Positions 6,818 to 13,619 of a DNA stretch of 13,619 bases are shown here, piece after piece (the first letter of the stretch is position 1; each line of letters opens with the position of its first letter). The notes beneath the pieces are model-generated. The model did not search any database, had not been told where the DNA came from, and was given only the letters and a program-made list of their open reading frames with translations. The stretch comes from Bacillota bacterium. GTDB lineage: Bacteria; Bacillota; Clostridia; Clostridiales; Caloramatoraceae. The stretch is from the NCBI GenBank assembly GCA_023389275.1, contig JAEWEN010000083.1:1-13619 (forward strand), given 5' to 3'. The translations under genes and the position numbers were made by a program.

Positions 6818-6848
6818 AAAAAGACCACTGAAAATCAGTAGTCTTTTT
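6818..6848 (-). terminator. Terminator of yyaC
   Basis: On the minus strand a 13-bp stem (AAAAAGACTACTG with CAGTGGTCTTTTT, one T-G pair) with a 5-nt loop ends in five T. On the plus strand the same position is a C-A mismatch, so it fits the minus transcript better. The stretch 6849-6903 between it and the yyaC stop holds only a short AGCC/GGCT dyad. Confidence 0.75.
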
Positions 6849-6903
6849 AGAAGGGGGTAATGTGTATATATAATATAGCCTTAAAGGCTTGAGTCTAGCT
6901 TTT

Positions 6904-7488
6904 TTATGCTCTAGCTGAAAATCTATTAAATGAATAGTTTTTAAGTGTAAAATATAAACTTGAAGATATTTTATCAGCTAGGTCCATTACAACTGAAAGT
7001 CTAGTATTTTGAAGTACCATATACTCCATAAAACCAGAAACGTTTATAACTCCTGTTATACCTATATCACCTATTTCAGGAAGCTTCTTATTAACACCTG
7101 CACCAGGCTTTATAGGACGGTTAAATACATTTACATAACCTATTTTGTCTACTCCTCCAAGAGAAGCATCAATTGCTATAACAAAAGGATTTCTTATTTC
7201 AGTTTTAATATATGAAATATTCTCCTCAAGGTTTTTAGCATGAACAGGATTATGTAGTGTGCCTAAAACAGTAATATTTGTATCTTTAAGTGCAGAGGAT
7301 AATTTGGTTCCAACTAAAGGACCAAGACTATCTCCAGTTGATCTATCTGTGCCTATGCAAAGCACTACAATATTTTGATTAGGACTATATATATTATCAA
7401 TAATCTCTTTAAGAGATTTACATATATTCATAACTGACTCTTCTTTGCTTGTATCTACAGAGAAGTTAAATTTATTAACTGTGTTCAT
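6904..7488 (-). CDS. yyaC: YyaC, spore-associated Gpr-like protein (DUF1256)
   Basis: A putative protease-like protein of sporulating firmicutes, related to the germination protease fold; in Bacillus it lies beside spo0J and is, as I recall, forespore-expressed. It has 194 residues. Hallmarks are VLCIGTDRSTGDSLGPLVG (42-60, with D48 and D53), FVIAIDASLGG (D107), KPGAGVNKKLPEIGDIGITG and an NVSGFMEYMVLQNTRL segment, the usual DUF1256 blocks; the active site is not experimentally fixed to my knowledge. ATG 7488 follows AAAAGGAGG with ideal spacing; an in-frame upstream ATG falls inside the inverted repeat. It keeps the spo0J-yyaC neighbourhood of Bacillus but points toward DUF4446. Confidence 0.9.
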   Translation of the reverse strand: MNTVNKFNFSVDTSKEESVMNICKSLKEIIDNIYSPNQNIVVLCIGTDRSTGDSLGPLVGTKLSSALKDTNITVLGTLHNPVHAKNLEENISYIKTEIRNPFVIAIDASLGGVDKIGYVNVFNRPIKPGAGVNKKLPEIGDIGITGVINVSGFMEYMVLQNTRLSVVMDLADKISSSLYFTLKNYSFNRFSARA

Positions 7489-7492
7489 AAAA

Positions 7493-7541
7493 AATCCTCC
7501 TTTTATGGTTCTAGTCAAATGTTTGCCATAAAAGGAGGATT
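7493..7541 (-). repeat. 16-bp inverted repeat covering the yyaC ribosome site (terminator or occluding hairpin)
   Basis: Positions 7493-7508 and 7526-7541 are perfect reverse complements with a 17-nt loop (7509-7525). On the minus strand the second arm contains AAAAGGAGG, the yyaC Shine-Dalgarno, and runs directly into six T and the yyaC ATG. The arrangement reads as an intrinsic terminator for the AI-2E gene, as a ribosome-site-occluding hairpin on read-through RNA, or as both. Confidence 0.85.
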
Positions 7542-7547
7542 ATATTC
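7518..7547 (-). promoter_or_regulatory. Candidate forespore (sigma-F/G-type) promoter of yyaC
   Basis: Minus-strand GAATA (7547-7543), a 15-bp spacer and GGCAAACATT (7527-7518) fit the sigma-F pattern GYWTA-N15-GGNRANAMTW with one mismatch in each element. The predicted start near 7511 lies in the loop of the inverted repeat, so this RNA would carry only the second arm. This agrees with the expected forespore role of yyaC but rests on pattern matching alone. Confidence 0.35.
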
Positions 7548-7555
7548 AATTTAAA

Positions 7556-8605
7556 TTATAAAACTTCTACTTTTTTTAATATATTATAGAAAAGCATTAA
7601 AAATATTAAATATATCATACCTAAAAATCCATAAGCTTTAAGTCCTATAAATATAGCTGCTAAAACAGCAACAGGATGAAGATTTAAAGATTGTGAAACT
7701 ATTTTAGGTTCTACTATATGTCTTATAACAGTTGCTACTGCATATAAAACTAAAAGTCCTATAGATATAAAATGGTTTCCTATAACCCAGTAGTAAATAG
7801 CTAGTGGTATATATGTTGCGGCTATTCCTAAAATAGGTAATATATCTAAAACCCCACATAGTAAGCTAAGCATAAATGCGTATTTTACATTAAGTAGGCT
7901 AAATCCTATAAGTGTTACAAGAAATGTTATAAATATAATTATCCCATAGGATTTTATGTATTTAAAAAGCATTCTATTTGTTTCTTCCCAAATATATTTA
8001 AACCTATCTTGCCCACTAGGAGAAAGGGCTGAGTAAAGTCTTTTCTTTATATCAGGAAGATCTCTTGATATAAAAAACGTAGCAAGTAGGGTTACAAGAA
8101 TAAGCATAAATATTAAAGGCATAGACATAGCTAACTTTATAAGTTTTTCAAGAACAACTCCAAAAATATTTATAACACCTGATGTAATAGATGATATTTG
8201 AGATTGAACTTGATTTATTATAGTAGGGTCTAAAGACTCATAAAAGTTTTTAAAAGTATCTAGTGTAGACATAAAGTAGTTTGTAATATTATCTATGTTT
8301 ATATGAGGCAGTGATGCTAAAATATCACGTGACTCTACAGCAACCTTCATCACTATTAAAGTAATTACCCCTGTAATTAATGCAAAGGATAAAATAGTGG
8401 ATATTAGTGATGAAAAGGTATTAGACATATGTAATCTTTTCTTGAAAAATTCTGTTAAAGGCTTCATTAAACATGCAATTAAAAAAGCTAATACAAAAGG
8501 TAATGTATAGGATATTGTTGAGAAAAATCCTATAAACAATAAAGTGTATATAATTAAAAATATAAATATTTTCTTTAGCTTTTTAAGTAGTAATGGATCA
8601 ATCAT
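7556..8605 (-). CDS. AI-2E family (UPF0118) membrane transporter, YtvI-like
   Basis: A polytopic membrane protein of 349 residues with seven to eight hydrophobic segments: a pair at about 12-50, one near 65-88, a large extracytoplasmic loop about 90-150 (SLPHINIDNITNYF...), then a C-terminal cluster. Family marks are SLLCGVLDILPILG and a VEPKIVSQSLNLHPVAVLA stretch ending GLKAYGFLGMI. This ending looks most like the sporulation-associated YtvI branch, and the neighbouring yyaC agrees, but the branch is inference. Members export small molecules or ions; substrate unknown here. ATG 8605 has a near-perfect AAAGGAGGTCA upstream. It ends about 15 bases before the yyaC inverted repeat, on the same strand. 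Confidence 0.85.
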   Translation of the reverse strand: MIDPLLLKKLKKIFIFLIIYTLLFIGFFSTISYTLPFVLAFLIACLMKPLTEFFKKRLHMSNTFSSLISTILSFALITGVITLIVMKVAVESRDILASLPHINIDNITNYFMSTLDTFKNFYESLDPTIINQVQSQISSITSGVINIFGVVLEKLIKLAMSMPLIFMLILVTLLATFFISRDLPDIKKRLYSALSPSGQDRFKYIWEETNRMLFKYIKSYGIIIFITFLVTLIGFSLLNVKYAFMLSLLCGVLDILPILGIAATYIPLAIYYWVIGNHFISIGLLVLYAVATVIRHIVEPKIVSQSLNLHPVAVLAAIFIGLKAYGFLGMIYLIFLMLFYNILKKVEVL

Positions 8606-8643
8606 TTTTGACCTCCTTTTTGTTAATATTTTCTATAAAAATT

Positions 8644-8672
8644 TTGATTAATTCTAATTATATCACTATAAT
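8644..8672 (+). promoter_or_regulatory. Sigma-A-type promoter of the cvpA-glnA-ANTAR operon
   Basis: TTGATT (8644-8649), a 17-bp spacer and a perfect TATAAT (8667-8672). The predicted start near 8679 leaves a leader of only about 35 nt before the gene, too short for a riboswitch or an ANTAR double hairpin. Confidence 0.55.
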
Positions 8673-8713
8673 TAATGTTATAAATTAAAAAAATTTAACA
8701 AGGAGGGATAAAC

Positions 8714-9343
8714 TTGAATTTTTTAGATATTGCTATTGTTATTATTTTATTACTAGGAATAATATCAGGCTTTAGAAGAGGATTTATTGTATCTATATTA
8801 AATATAATAAGTATAATCGCAACCTTTATAATATGTTTCGCAGCAGTTCAACCAATTTCTAAATTGATTTTTAAATATACAAATATAGCTCAAGGTATAA
8901 ATAGTGTAGTTACAGAAAGAATAAATTCATTAGACCCTTTTACAGTTCTTATAGTAAACAAACTTAAAATATCAGGAATGGATACAAATGAATTTTTAAC
9001 AGCTAGCTTTTTAAATATAGCTATATTTATAGTATTATTTCTTGGAATCACTGTTATTATGAGTTTTCTAAAAGAGGGAATAAGAAAAAATATAAAAAGA
9101 TCTATATTAGGACCAGTAGATAGTTTATTTGGAGGAGTATTAGGGTTTTTAAAATGGGTACTTATATTAATGCTAATATTTGCATTTGCAACTCCAATAA
9201 TACCACTGCTAAAAAATACAAATCAGTTTTATACTTTAATAAACGGATCATATTTAGCAGATGTATTTATAAATTATAACTTTATAACAACTATGATAAT
9301 GAACTTTATAGACGAAAGCTTAAAAGGATTAATAAATTTATAA
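8714..9343 (+). CDS. CvpA family membrane protein
   Basis: A 209-residue membrane protein with four to five hydrophobic segments (about 5-18, 24-50, 95-115, 138-162), starting NFLDIAIVIILLLGIISGFRRG, the characteristic CvpA opening with a conserved acidic residue in helix 1 and a Gly-Phe-Arg-Arg-Gly turn. Between helices is a soluble loop with TNIAQGINSVV and LDPFTVLIVNKLKI. The family is linked to colicin V production in E. coli; its role in firmicutes is unknown. TTG 8714 is the start, with AGGAGGG (8701-8707) six bases upstream. It is the first gene of a three-gene operon, nine bases before glnA. Confidence 0.85.
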   Translation: MNFLDIAIVIILLLGIISGFRRGFIVSILNIISIIATFIICFAAVQPISKLIFKYTNIAQGINSVVTERINSLDPFTVLIVNKLKISGMDTNEFLTASFLNIAIFIVLFLGITVIMSFLKEGIRKNIKRSILGPVDSLFGGVLGFLKWVLILMLIFAFATPIIPLLKNTNQFYTLINGSYLADVFINYNFITTMIMNFIDESLKGLINL

Positions 9344-9352
9344 GGATAGGTG

Positions 9353-10657
9353 ATGGCTTTGGAATACACTGCTAAGGATATACTAGAAATTATAGAAGAA
9401 GAGGAAATAGAGTTTTTATATCTACAATTTACAGATATATTAGGTGTTATGAAAAACATAGCAATAACAGGTGATGAAATAGAAAGTGCATTAAATGGAG
9501 AATTAACATTTGATGGTTCATCTATAGATGGGCTTGTTAGAGTAGAAGAACATGATATGTGTTTAAAACCAGACCTTGAAACATTTTTAATATATCCTTG
9601 GAGAGGAAGTTTTGGTCGTGAAGCTAGGGTTATATGTAATATTTGTGATCCAGATGGAACACCTTTTGAAGGAGACCCTAGATATATTCTTCAAAACGTT
9701 ATAGAAGAAGCAAATGATATAGGACTTAGCTTTAACTTTGGACCAGAGTGTGAGTTTTTCCTATTTCACACAGATTCAAATGGAAAGCCTACTCTTAATA
9801 CACATGATGATGCAGGGTATTTTGACCTAGCCCCTGTAGACCTTGGAGAAAATGCTAGACGTGATATGGTTGTAACACTTAAAAAAATGGGATTCAATGT
9901 TGAGGCATCACATCATGAAGTAGCTCCTGGTCAACATGAAATAAATTTAAAACCATGTAGTGCTCTTTATGCAGCAGATAATATAGTAACATTTAAAACT
10001 ATAGTTAGAAAAATAGCTAAAAACCATGGACTTCATGGAACATTTATGCCAAAGCCACTTTTTAATGAAGCAGGAAGTGGAATGCATCTTAATATATACA
10101 TGTACAAAAACGGAGAAGATGCTTTTAAAGGAAACACTGTAAATTATTTATCAGATGAAGCTCTTTACTTTATAGGAGGAGTTTTAAAACATGCTAAGGC
10201 AATATGTGCACTAACAAATCCTACAGTAAATAGTTATAAAAGACTTTTATCAGGGTTTGAAGCTCCACATGATATTGCATGGTCTTTTAAAAACAGAGGC
10301 CCTTTAATTAGGGTTCCATCTCTTACAAAAGGAAAAGATGTAAAACTAGAGCTTAGAAATCCAGACCCTTCATGTAATCCATACCTAGCTTTTTCAGTAA
10401 TAATAAAAGCAGGTCTTGAAGGAATAAAAAACAAAGTACTTCCAGGATGTCCTTTAGAAGAAATTGAGGGAGAGGTTGATAAACTTCCATTGTCTCTTGA
10501 AAGTGCAATCGGAGCTTTAAGTGAAGATGAAGTAATAAAAGATGCTTTAAAAGAACATGTTTTTAAAACATATGTTGAAGCTAAAAAAATAGAATTTCAG
10601 GATTATAGAAGTAGAATAACCTCTTGGGAAATAGATCAATACTTAACAAAGTTTTAG
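9353..10657 (+). CDS. glnA: Glutamine synthetase, type I (GSI-alpha)
   Basis: Makes glutamine from glutamate, ammonia and ATP as a cytoplasmic dodecamer. It has 434 residues, near Bacillus GlnA (444). FDGSSIDG (53-60, active-site D54), R63 (equivalent to the Bacillus feedback residue R62), metal-ligand glutamates E132/E134 in GPECEFFLF, EASHHEVAPGQHEIN, SGMHLN and the flap Glu in GFEAPHDIAW are all present. The adenylylation tyrosine motif of GSI-beta is absent (EVDKLPLSL instead), which places it in GSI-alpha, controlled by feedback and transcription. ATG 9353 has AAGGA six bases upstream; GTG 9350 overlaps the ribosome site. It sits between cvpA and an ANTAR regulator in one unit. Confidence 0.96.
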   Translation: MALEYTAKDILEIIEEEEIEFLYLQFTDILGVMKNIAITGDEIESALNGELTFDGSSIDGLVRVEEHDMCLKPDLETFLIYPWRGSFGREARVICNICDPDGTPFEGDPRYILQNVIEEANDIGLSFNFGPECEFFLFHTDSNGKPTLNTHDDAGYFDLAPVDLGENARRDMVVTLKKMGFNVEASHHEVAPGQHEINLKPCSALYAADNIVTFKTIVRKIAKNHGLHGTFMPKPLFNEAGSGMHLNIYMYKNGEDAFKGNTVNYLSDEALYFIGGVLKHAKAICALTNPTVNSYKRLLSGFEAPHDIAWSFKNRGPLIRVPSLTKGKDVKLELRNPDPSCNPYLAFSVIIKAGLEGIKNKVLPGCPLEEIEGEVDKLPLSLESAIGALSEDEVIKDALKEHVFKTYVEAKKIEFQDYRSRITSWEIDQYLTKF

Positions 10658-10667
10658 GTAAATATCT

Positions 10668-11228
10668 ATGGTAAGCTATAAAATAATAATAGGGGACAAT
10701 GATGAAAGGTTTTTAGATGTAATAAAGTCTAAACTATTACAAATGGGACATGTAGTTTTAGATGTAGATACATCAGGTACAGGACTTTTAAGAAAAATAA
10801 GAAGCCTATCTCCAGATATAGTAATAGCAGATGTAAACCTTAAAGGACTTACAGGATTTGAAATAGCAGAAATAATAGAAGGAGAAAATATATGCCCTTG
10901 TATTATTAGCTTAAAAGGAGATGCTTTTCAATACAAACTAAACTTTTCTAGAAAAAAAGTAAAAACTTATTTAAAAAAGCCAGTAGACTATAATGAAATA
11001 AATCACATAATAAAACACGCATTAAATGAATTTAACAATAGTTTAAAAGATGATAAAAAATCTAAGGAAAAGCAAATAGTAAACGAAGCTAAAACATTGT
11101 TAATGAATAAGTATAAAATAAGCGAAGATGAAGCTTATAAATATATAAGAAAAAAAAGTATGGAGAAAGGCATAAATATGTATAAACTTTCTTTAATGCT
11201 TATTGATATAATTAAAAAAAGAAACTAA
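10668..11228 (+). CDS. Response regulator with RNA-binding ANTAR output domain
   Basis: Likely an antiterminator that binds paired hairpins in target leader RNAs when phosphorylated. It has 186 residues. The receiver domain (1-115) has acidic residues D10 and D12, phosphoacceptor D55 in IVIADVNLKGLTGFE, S81, Y101 and K104 in YLKKP, a complete set. The C-terminal ANTAR domain (about 135-182) has IVNEAKTLLMNKYKISEDEA and a YIRKKSMEKG segment, matching the family pattern of a three-helix bundle. The partner kinase is not in the window. AGGTA overlapping the glnA stop (10656-10660) is its only ribosome site, which suggests coupling to glnA translation. A role in nitrogen control is inferred from position. 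Confidence 0.88.
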   Translation: MVSYKIIIGDNDERFLDVIKSKLLQMGHVVLDVDTSGTGLLRKIRSLSPDIVIADVNLKGLTGFEIAEIIEGENICPCIISLKGDAFQYKLNFSRKKVKTYLKKPVDYNEINHIIKHALNEFNNSLKDDKKSKEKQIVNEAKTLLMNKYKISEDEAYKYIRKKSMEKGINMYKLSLMLIDIIKKRN

Positions 11229-11262
11229 TATAGCGTATTAACATACGCTATATTTTTATTTT
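11229..11262 (+). terminator. Terminator of the cvpA-glnA-ANTAR operon
   Basis: TATAGCGTAT (11229-11238) and ATACGCTATA (11243-11252) form a perfect 10-bp stem with the loop TAAC, followed by TTTTTATTTT. It starts immediately after the stop codon. Confidence 0.9.
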
Positions 11263-11309
11263 ACGATATATTATGTAACATTTTTGCATAAGTAGGTATT
11301 ATATTCCGG

Positions 11310-11338
11310 TTGTTTTATTTGTATTTATCTTATAAAAT
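11310..11338 (+). promoter_or_regulatory. Promoter candidate of the nucleoside transporter leader
   Basis: TTGTTT (11310-11315), a 17-bp spacer and TAAAAT (11333-11338). The predicted start near 11345 coincides with the first strand of the leader's outer stem, as is common for structured leaders. The -35 match is weak (3/6). Confidence 0.35.
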
Positions 11339-11342
11339 ACAA

Positions 11343-11451
11343 TTATAAAAAACGGGGTAGTAATTTTGGTAGTGTCTTAGGGGAAAGTAAATATAGAGAT
11401 AATTAGAAAACTCTTATACTTAACCTAGGGCACTTTTACGTTTTTTTATAA
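11343..11451 (+). ncRNA. Candidate structured leader RNA (riboswitch, attenuator or sRNA) before the nucleoside transporter
   Basis: Three nested helices are visible. The outer stem pairs 11343-11354 (TTATAAAAAACG) with 11439-11451, 12 bp with one bulged T. The middle stem pairs AGTGTCTTAGG (11371-11381) with CCTAGGGCACT (11424-11434), 11 bp including two G-U pairs. An inner helix pairs AAGTA (11385-11389) with TACTT (11417-11421), with a short GAG/CTC helix inside. The outer and middle stems enclose an asymmetric loop (16 nt GGGTAGTAATTTTGGT against TTTA). Seven T (11441-11447) follow the middle stem, so it can act as a terminator when the outer stem is open. I match it to no riboswitch class I know; purine, c-di-GMP, SAM, THF and T-box hallmarks are absent. 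The rest of the gap, 11452-11551, is A/T-rich with nothing else evident. Confidence 0.5.
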
Positions 11452-11551
11452 GTTTTTAGATAAATATATTAATTTTTGGAAAGAATAATAAAACATATAT
11501 AAATCAAAAGAAGAAATAAAGATTTTATGCTTTAGAAAGGTGGACTTTTTA

Positions 11552-12730
11552 ATGAACATTTTATTTGGATTGCTGTCACTTGTGATATTAATAGGGATAT
11601 CATATATACTTTCAGACAGTAAAAGAAACATTAAATGGCGTGTTGTTATTGCAGGACTTATAGGTCAGGCTATTTTAATTTTCTTTGTTGTAAAAGTACC
11701 TATTGGTCAAAAAATACTTGAAACTTTAGCATTTGGAGTTGATAAAATTATAAAGTTTGGTATGGAAGGGGTAAGCTTTGTATTTGGTGACCTTTCAACA
11801 AACTTCTTTATATTTGCAATATCAGTTTTATCACTTATTGTTTTTACAAGTGCATTAATATCAGTTTTATACTTCCTAAAAATAATACCATTTTTCGTTA
11901 GAGTAGTAGGAAGAGGAATTGCTAAAATAATGGGAACAACAGAAGTTGAAACATTCTCAGCTGTTGGAAACTCATTTTTAGGTGGAACAGAAGCACCACT
12001 TTTAATTAGACCTTATATTAACAAACTTACAACATCAGAATTATTTGCTGTTATGTCAGCAGGTTTTGGTTCAGCATCAGCAGCAATACTTGCAGGATAT
12101 GCAGTAATAGGAATTGATATGAAATTCCTTCTTATAGCAGTATTTACAGTTCCATTTAGTTGTCTTATGATTTCAAAGGTTATGAAACCAGAAACAGAGG
12201 AATCAAGAATAAAAGAAGTTCATCTTGAAGATAGCCAAAGCTCAAATATTTTTGAAGCTATAGGAGATGGTGCTTCAGTAGGTAAAGACCTTGCTATTAA
12301 CGTAGGAGCAATGCTTATTGCATTTATAGGTATAATCGGTTTAATTAACGGTATACTTTCAATTCTTGGAACAAACCTTTCATCAATCCTTGGAATAATC
12401 CTTTCACCTATAGGATATATGATGAATATACCTGCAAATGAAGTAACTACATTTGCATCACTTATAGGAACAAAAACAGCAGTAAACGAATTTGTAGCTT
12501 ACAGCGATATGGCTAAAGTAATGGGAGGACTATCTCCAAGAACTGTAGCTATATTATCAGTAGCAATTTGTAACTTTGCAAACTTCTCAACAATAGGAAT
12601 ACAAATCGGAGGATTTGCAGTTTTAGCCCCTGAAAGAAAAGGTGAAATCGCTAAAATGGGTCTAAAAGCTTTACTTGTAGGACTTTTAGCAACACTAACA
12701 ACAGGAGCAATTGTTGGAATGATGTATTAA
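11552..12730 (+). CDS. Concentrative nucleoside transporter (NupC/CNT family)
   Basis: A cation-coupled nucleoside importer of 392 residues with N-terminal helices, a gating domain and a C-terminal core. Signature blocks are the SAVGNSFLGGTEAPLLI region (GGTE at 144-147, nucleobase-contact loop), GSASAAILAGYAVIG, TAVNEFVAY (E313) and CNFANFSTIG (N344, ribose contact). Against Vibrio CNT the Gln of the GQTE motif is Gly here, and the Ser three residues after the ribose-binding Asn is Thr (T347). ATG 11552 is chosen because AAAGGTGG (11536-11543) is eight bases upstream; GTG 11540 overlaps that site. It is a single-gene unit with a long structured leader and its own terminator. Confidence 0.93.
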   Translation: MNILFGLLSLVILIGISYILSDSKRNIKWRVVIAGLIGQAILIFFVVKVPIGQKILETLAFGVDKIIKFGMEGVSFVFGDLSTNFFIFAISVLSLIVFTSALISVLYFLKIIPFFVRVVGRGIAKIMGTTEVETFSAVGNSFLGGTEAPLLIRPYINKLTTSELFAVMSAGFGSASAAILAGYAVIGIDMKFLLIAVFTVPFSCLMISKVMKPETEESRIKEVHLEDSQSSNIFEAIGDGASVGKDLAINVGAMLIAFIGIIGLINGILSILGTNLSSILGIILSPIGYMMNIPANEVTTFASLIGTKTAVNEFVAYSDMAKVMGGLSPRTVAILSVAICNFANFSTIGIQIGGFAVLAPERKGEIAKMGLKALLVGLLATLTTGAIVGMMY

Positions 12731-12750
12731 TAAATGTATATTTTAATAAG

Positions 12751-12787
12751 AAAGCACTAGTTTTTATACTAGTGCTTTTTCTTTTTT
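12751..12787 (+). terminator. Terminator of the nucleoside transporter gene
   Basis: AAAGCACTAGT (12751-12761) and ACTAGTGCTTT (12768-12778) form a perfect 11-bp stem with a 6-nt loop, followed by TTCTTTTTT. Confidence 0.9.
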
Positions 12788-12844
12788 AGATAATATGATA
12801 TGTAAATTTGTGGTAGTATATAAATATATTAAAGGAGGGGTTAA

Positions 12845-13603
12845 ATGCTTGGAGTATATTTTTCAGGTACAGGAAATACAAAGTATGTATTAAATTTATT
12901 TTTAAAAAATCTAGGTCAAACCTATAGTATTTCCTCTATTGAGGATAAAGACACCTTAGAAAAAATAAAGAAAAATAAGGATATTGTTATTGCACATCCT
13001 ATTCACTATAGTTGCATACCTAAAATATTTAGGGACTTTTTAGATAACAATATAGAATTATTTAGAGATAAAAACATATTTATAATAACTACTATGGGAT
13101 TATTTTCAGGGGATGGCTGTGGACTTTCTGAAAGAAAACTAAGAAAAGTAGGTGCAAATGTTACAGGAGGATTACAAGTTAAAATGCCTAATAGTGTTTG
13201 CGATGTAAAAGCTTTAAAAAGAAGTAGGGAAGAAAATAAAGATATAATAAATAATGCAGAGAAAAAAATAAAAGAAGCTACTGATAAGATAAAAAAACAA
13301 ATAAAAGTAAAAGAGGGAATAGGATTTTTACCTCATATAGCAGGGTTATTTGGTCAAAGACTTTACTTTAAGCACAAAGTAGAAAACTACTCTAGTAATC
13401 TTAAATTTGATAAAGAAAAATGTACTAAATGTGGTAAATGTACAAAGGCTTGTCCTATGAATAATTTAAAGATAGAAGAGAGTATAAAGCAATTAGGTAA
13501 ATGTACAATGTGTTATAGATGCTTAAATTTATGTCCTAATGAAGCCATAACTTTAATAGGTAAAAAGGTTATACAGCAACATAATATTAAAGAGTATATA
13601 TAA
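12845..13603 (+). CDS. Flavodoxin-ferredoxin fusion (EFR1-like)
   Basis: A probable cytoplasmic electron-transfer protein of 252 residues. Residues 1-150 form a flavodoxin-like domain: YFSGTGNTKYV (5-15) is the FMN phosphate loop, IVIAHPIHYSCIPKIFRDF and ITTMGLFSGDGCG the other flavin loops. A lysine-rich linker (about 125-160) follows. The C-terminus has two 4Fe-4S motifs: C193, C196, C199, C203-P and C220, C223, C226, C230-P, both intact. The layout fits clostridial EFR1-type ferredoxins; the redox partner is unknown. AGGAGG (12833-12838) is six bases before ATG 12845. A ribosome site immediately after its stop suggests a downstream partner gene. Confidence 0.88.
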   Translation: MLGVYFSGTGNTKYVLNLFLKNLGQTYSISSIEDKDTLEKIKKNKDIVIAHPIHYSCIPKIFRDFLDNNIELFRDKNIFIITTMGLFSGDGCGLSERKLRKVGANVTGGLQVKMPNSVCDVKALKRSREENKDIINNAEKKIKEATDKIKKQIKVKEGIGFLPHIAGLFGQRLYFKHKVENYSSNLKFDKEKCTKCGKCTKACPMNNLKIEESIKQLGKCTMCYRCLNLCPNEAITLIGKKVIQQHNIKEYI

Positions 13604-13604
13604 A

Positions 13605-13612
13605 AAGGGAGG
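13605..13612 (+). promoter_or_regulatory. Ribosome-binding site of a gene starting beyond the window
   Basis: AAGGGAGG lies two bases after the flavodoxin-ferredoxin stop codon, and the window ends seven bases later without a start codon. A cotranscribed gene probably begins just past the edge. Confidence 0.6.
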
Positions 13613-13619
13613 AAATATT

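Noticed and set aside
6860..6892. Ten-codon frame (MCIYNIALKA) after GGGGG
   Set aside because: Spacing from the G-run to the ATG is too short, it overlaps a terminator region, and it has no recognisable product.
7009..7215. Antisense open frame within yyaC
   Set aside because: Tyr/Ile-rich shadow with no ribosome site, overlapping a recognised conserved gene.
8326..8335. CACGTGA core inside the AI-2E gene as a third parS
   Set aside because: Only the central CACGTG matches; the flanking TGTTT/AAACA arms are missing.
11301..11312. ATTCCGGTTG as a Noc-binding site
   Set aside because: It lacks the CCCGGG core and symmetry of the known Bacillus Noc site; no convincing Noc site was seen in the window.
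11343..11451. ANTAR target or purine riboswitch in the nucleoside-transporter leader
   Set aside because: No paired hexaloop hairpins and none of the conserved purine-aptamer segments could be found.

Overview
The window looks like chromosomal DNA from an endospore-forming, low-GC clostridium, probably Peptostreptococcaceae/Clostridioides-like. The grounds are strong A+T richness (about 30% GC by eye), heavy AGA/ATA codon use, strong AGGAGG ribosome sites with some TTG starts, and a noc ... soj-spo0J ... yyaC order that recalls the origin region of Bacillus and Clostridium. The genus is inference; the origin-proximal location follows from soj-spo0J, noc and two perfect parS sites (1717-1732 and 4130-4145).

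Region 1 (1-4370) opens with noc, a ParB paralog. Before soj comes an accessory block: a DMT/EamA exporter (+), a flavodoxin-domain protein (-), a small two-CXXC protein (+) and a MATE exporter (-). Two parS sites lie in this block. The first is the centre of a perfect 44-bp palindrome that also looks like the bidirectional terminator between the DMT and flavodoxin genes. The second is just upstream of the MATE start codon.

Region 2 (4370-8605) holds the soj-spo0J segregation operon (stop and start overlap by one base), then a membrane-anchored DUF4446 protein. Convergent to these are yyaC (sporulation protease-like) and, upstream of it on the same strand, an AI-2E/YtvI-like membrane protein. 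The junction of the last two carries a 16-bp perfect inverted repeat that buries the yyaC ribosome-binding site and overlaps a forespore-type promoter candidate.

Region 3 (8644-11262) is a compact operon: cvpA-like membrane protein, glnA (type I glutamine synthetase) and an ANTAR-domain response regulator, with a sigma-A-type promoter in front and a strong terminator behind. It links glutamine synthesis to an RNA-binding antiterminator.

Region 4 (11263-13619) has a CNT-type nucleoside transporter behind a roughly 110-nt leader that folds into a long nested structure with a terminator-like end (candidate riboswitch, attenuator or small RNA of no class I recognise). It ends with a flavodoxin-ferredoxin (EFR1-like) fusion and a ribosome site for a gene beyond the window edge.

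No tRNA, rRNA, CRISPR array, insertion sequence or prophage gene was seen. The most interesting items are non-coding: the parS-centred palindrome, the yyaC repeat and the nucleoside-transporter leader.
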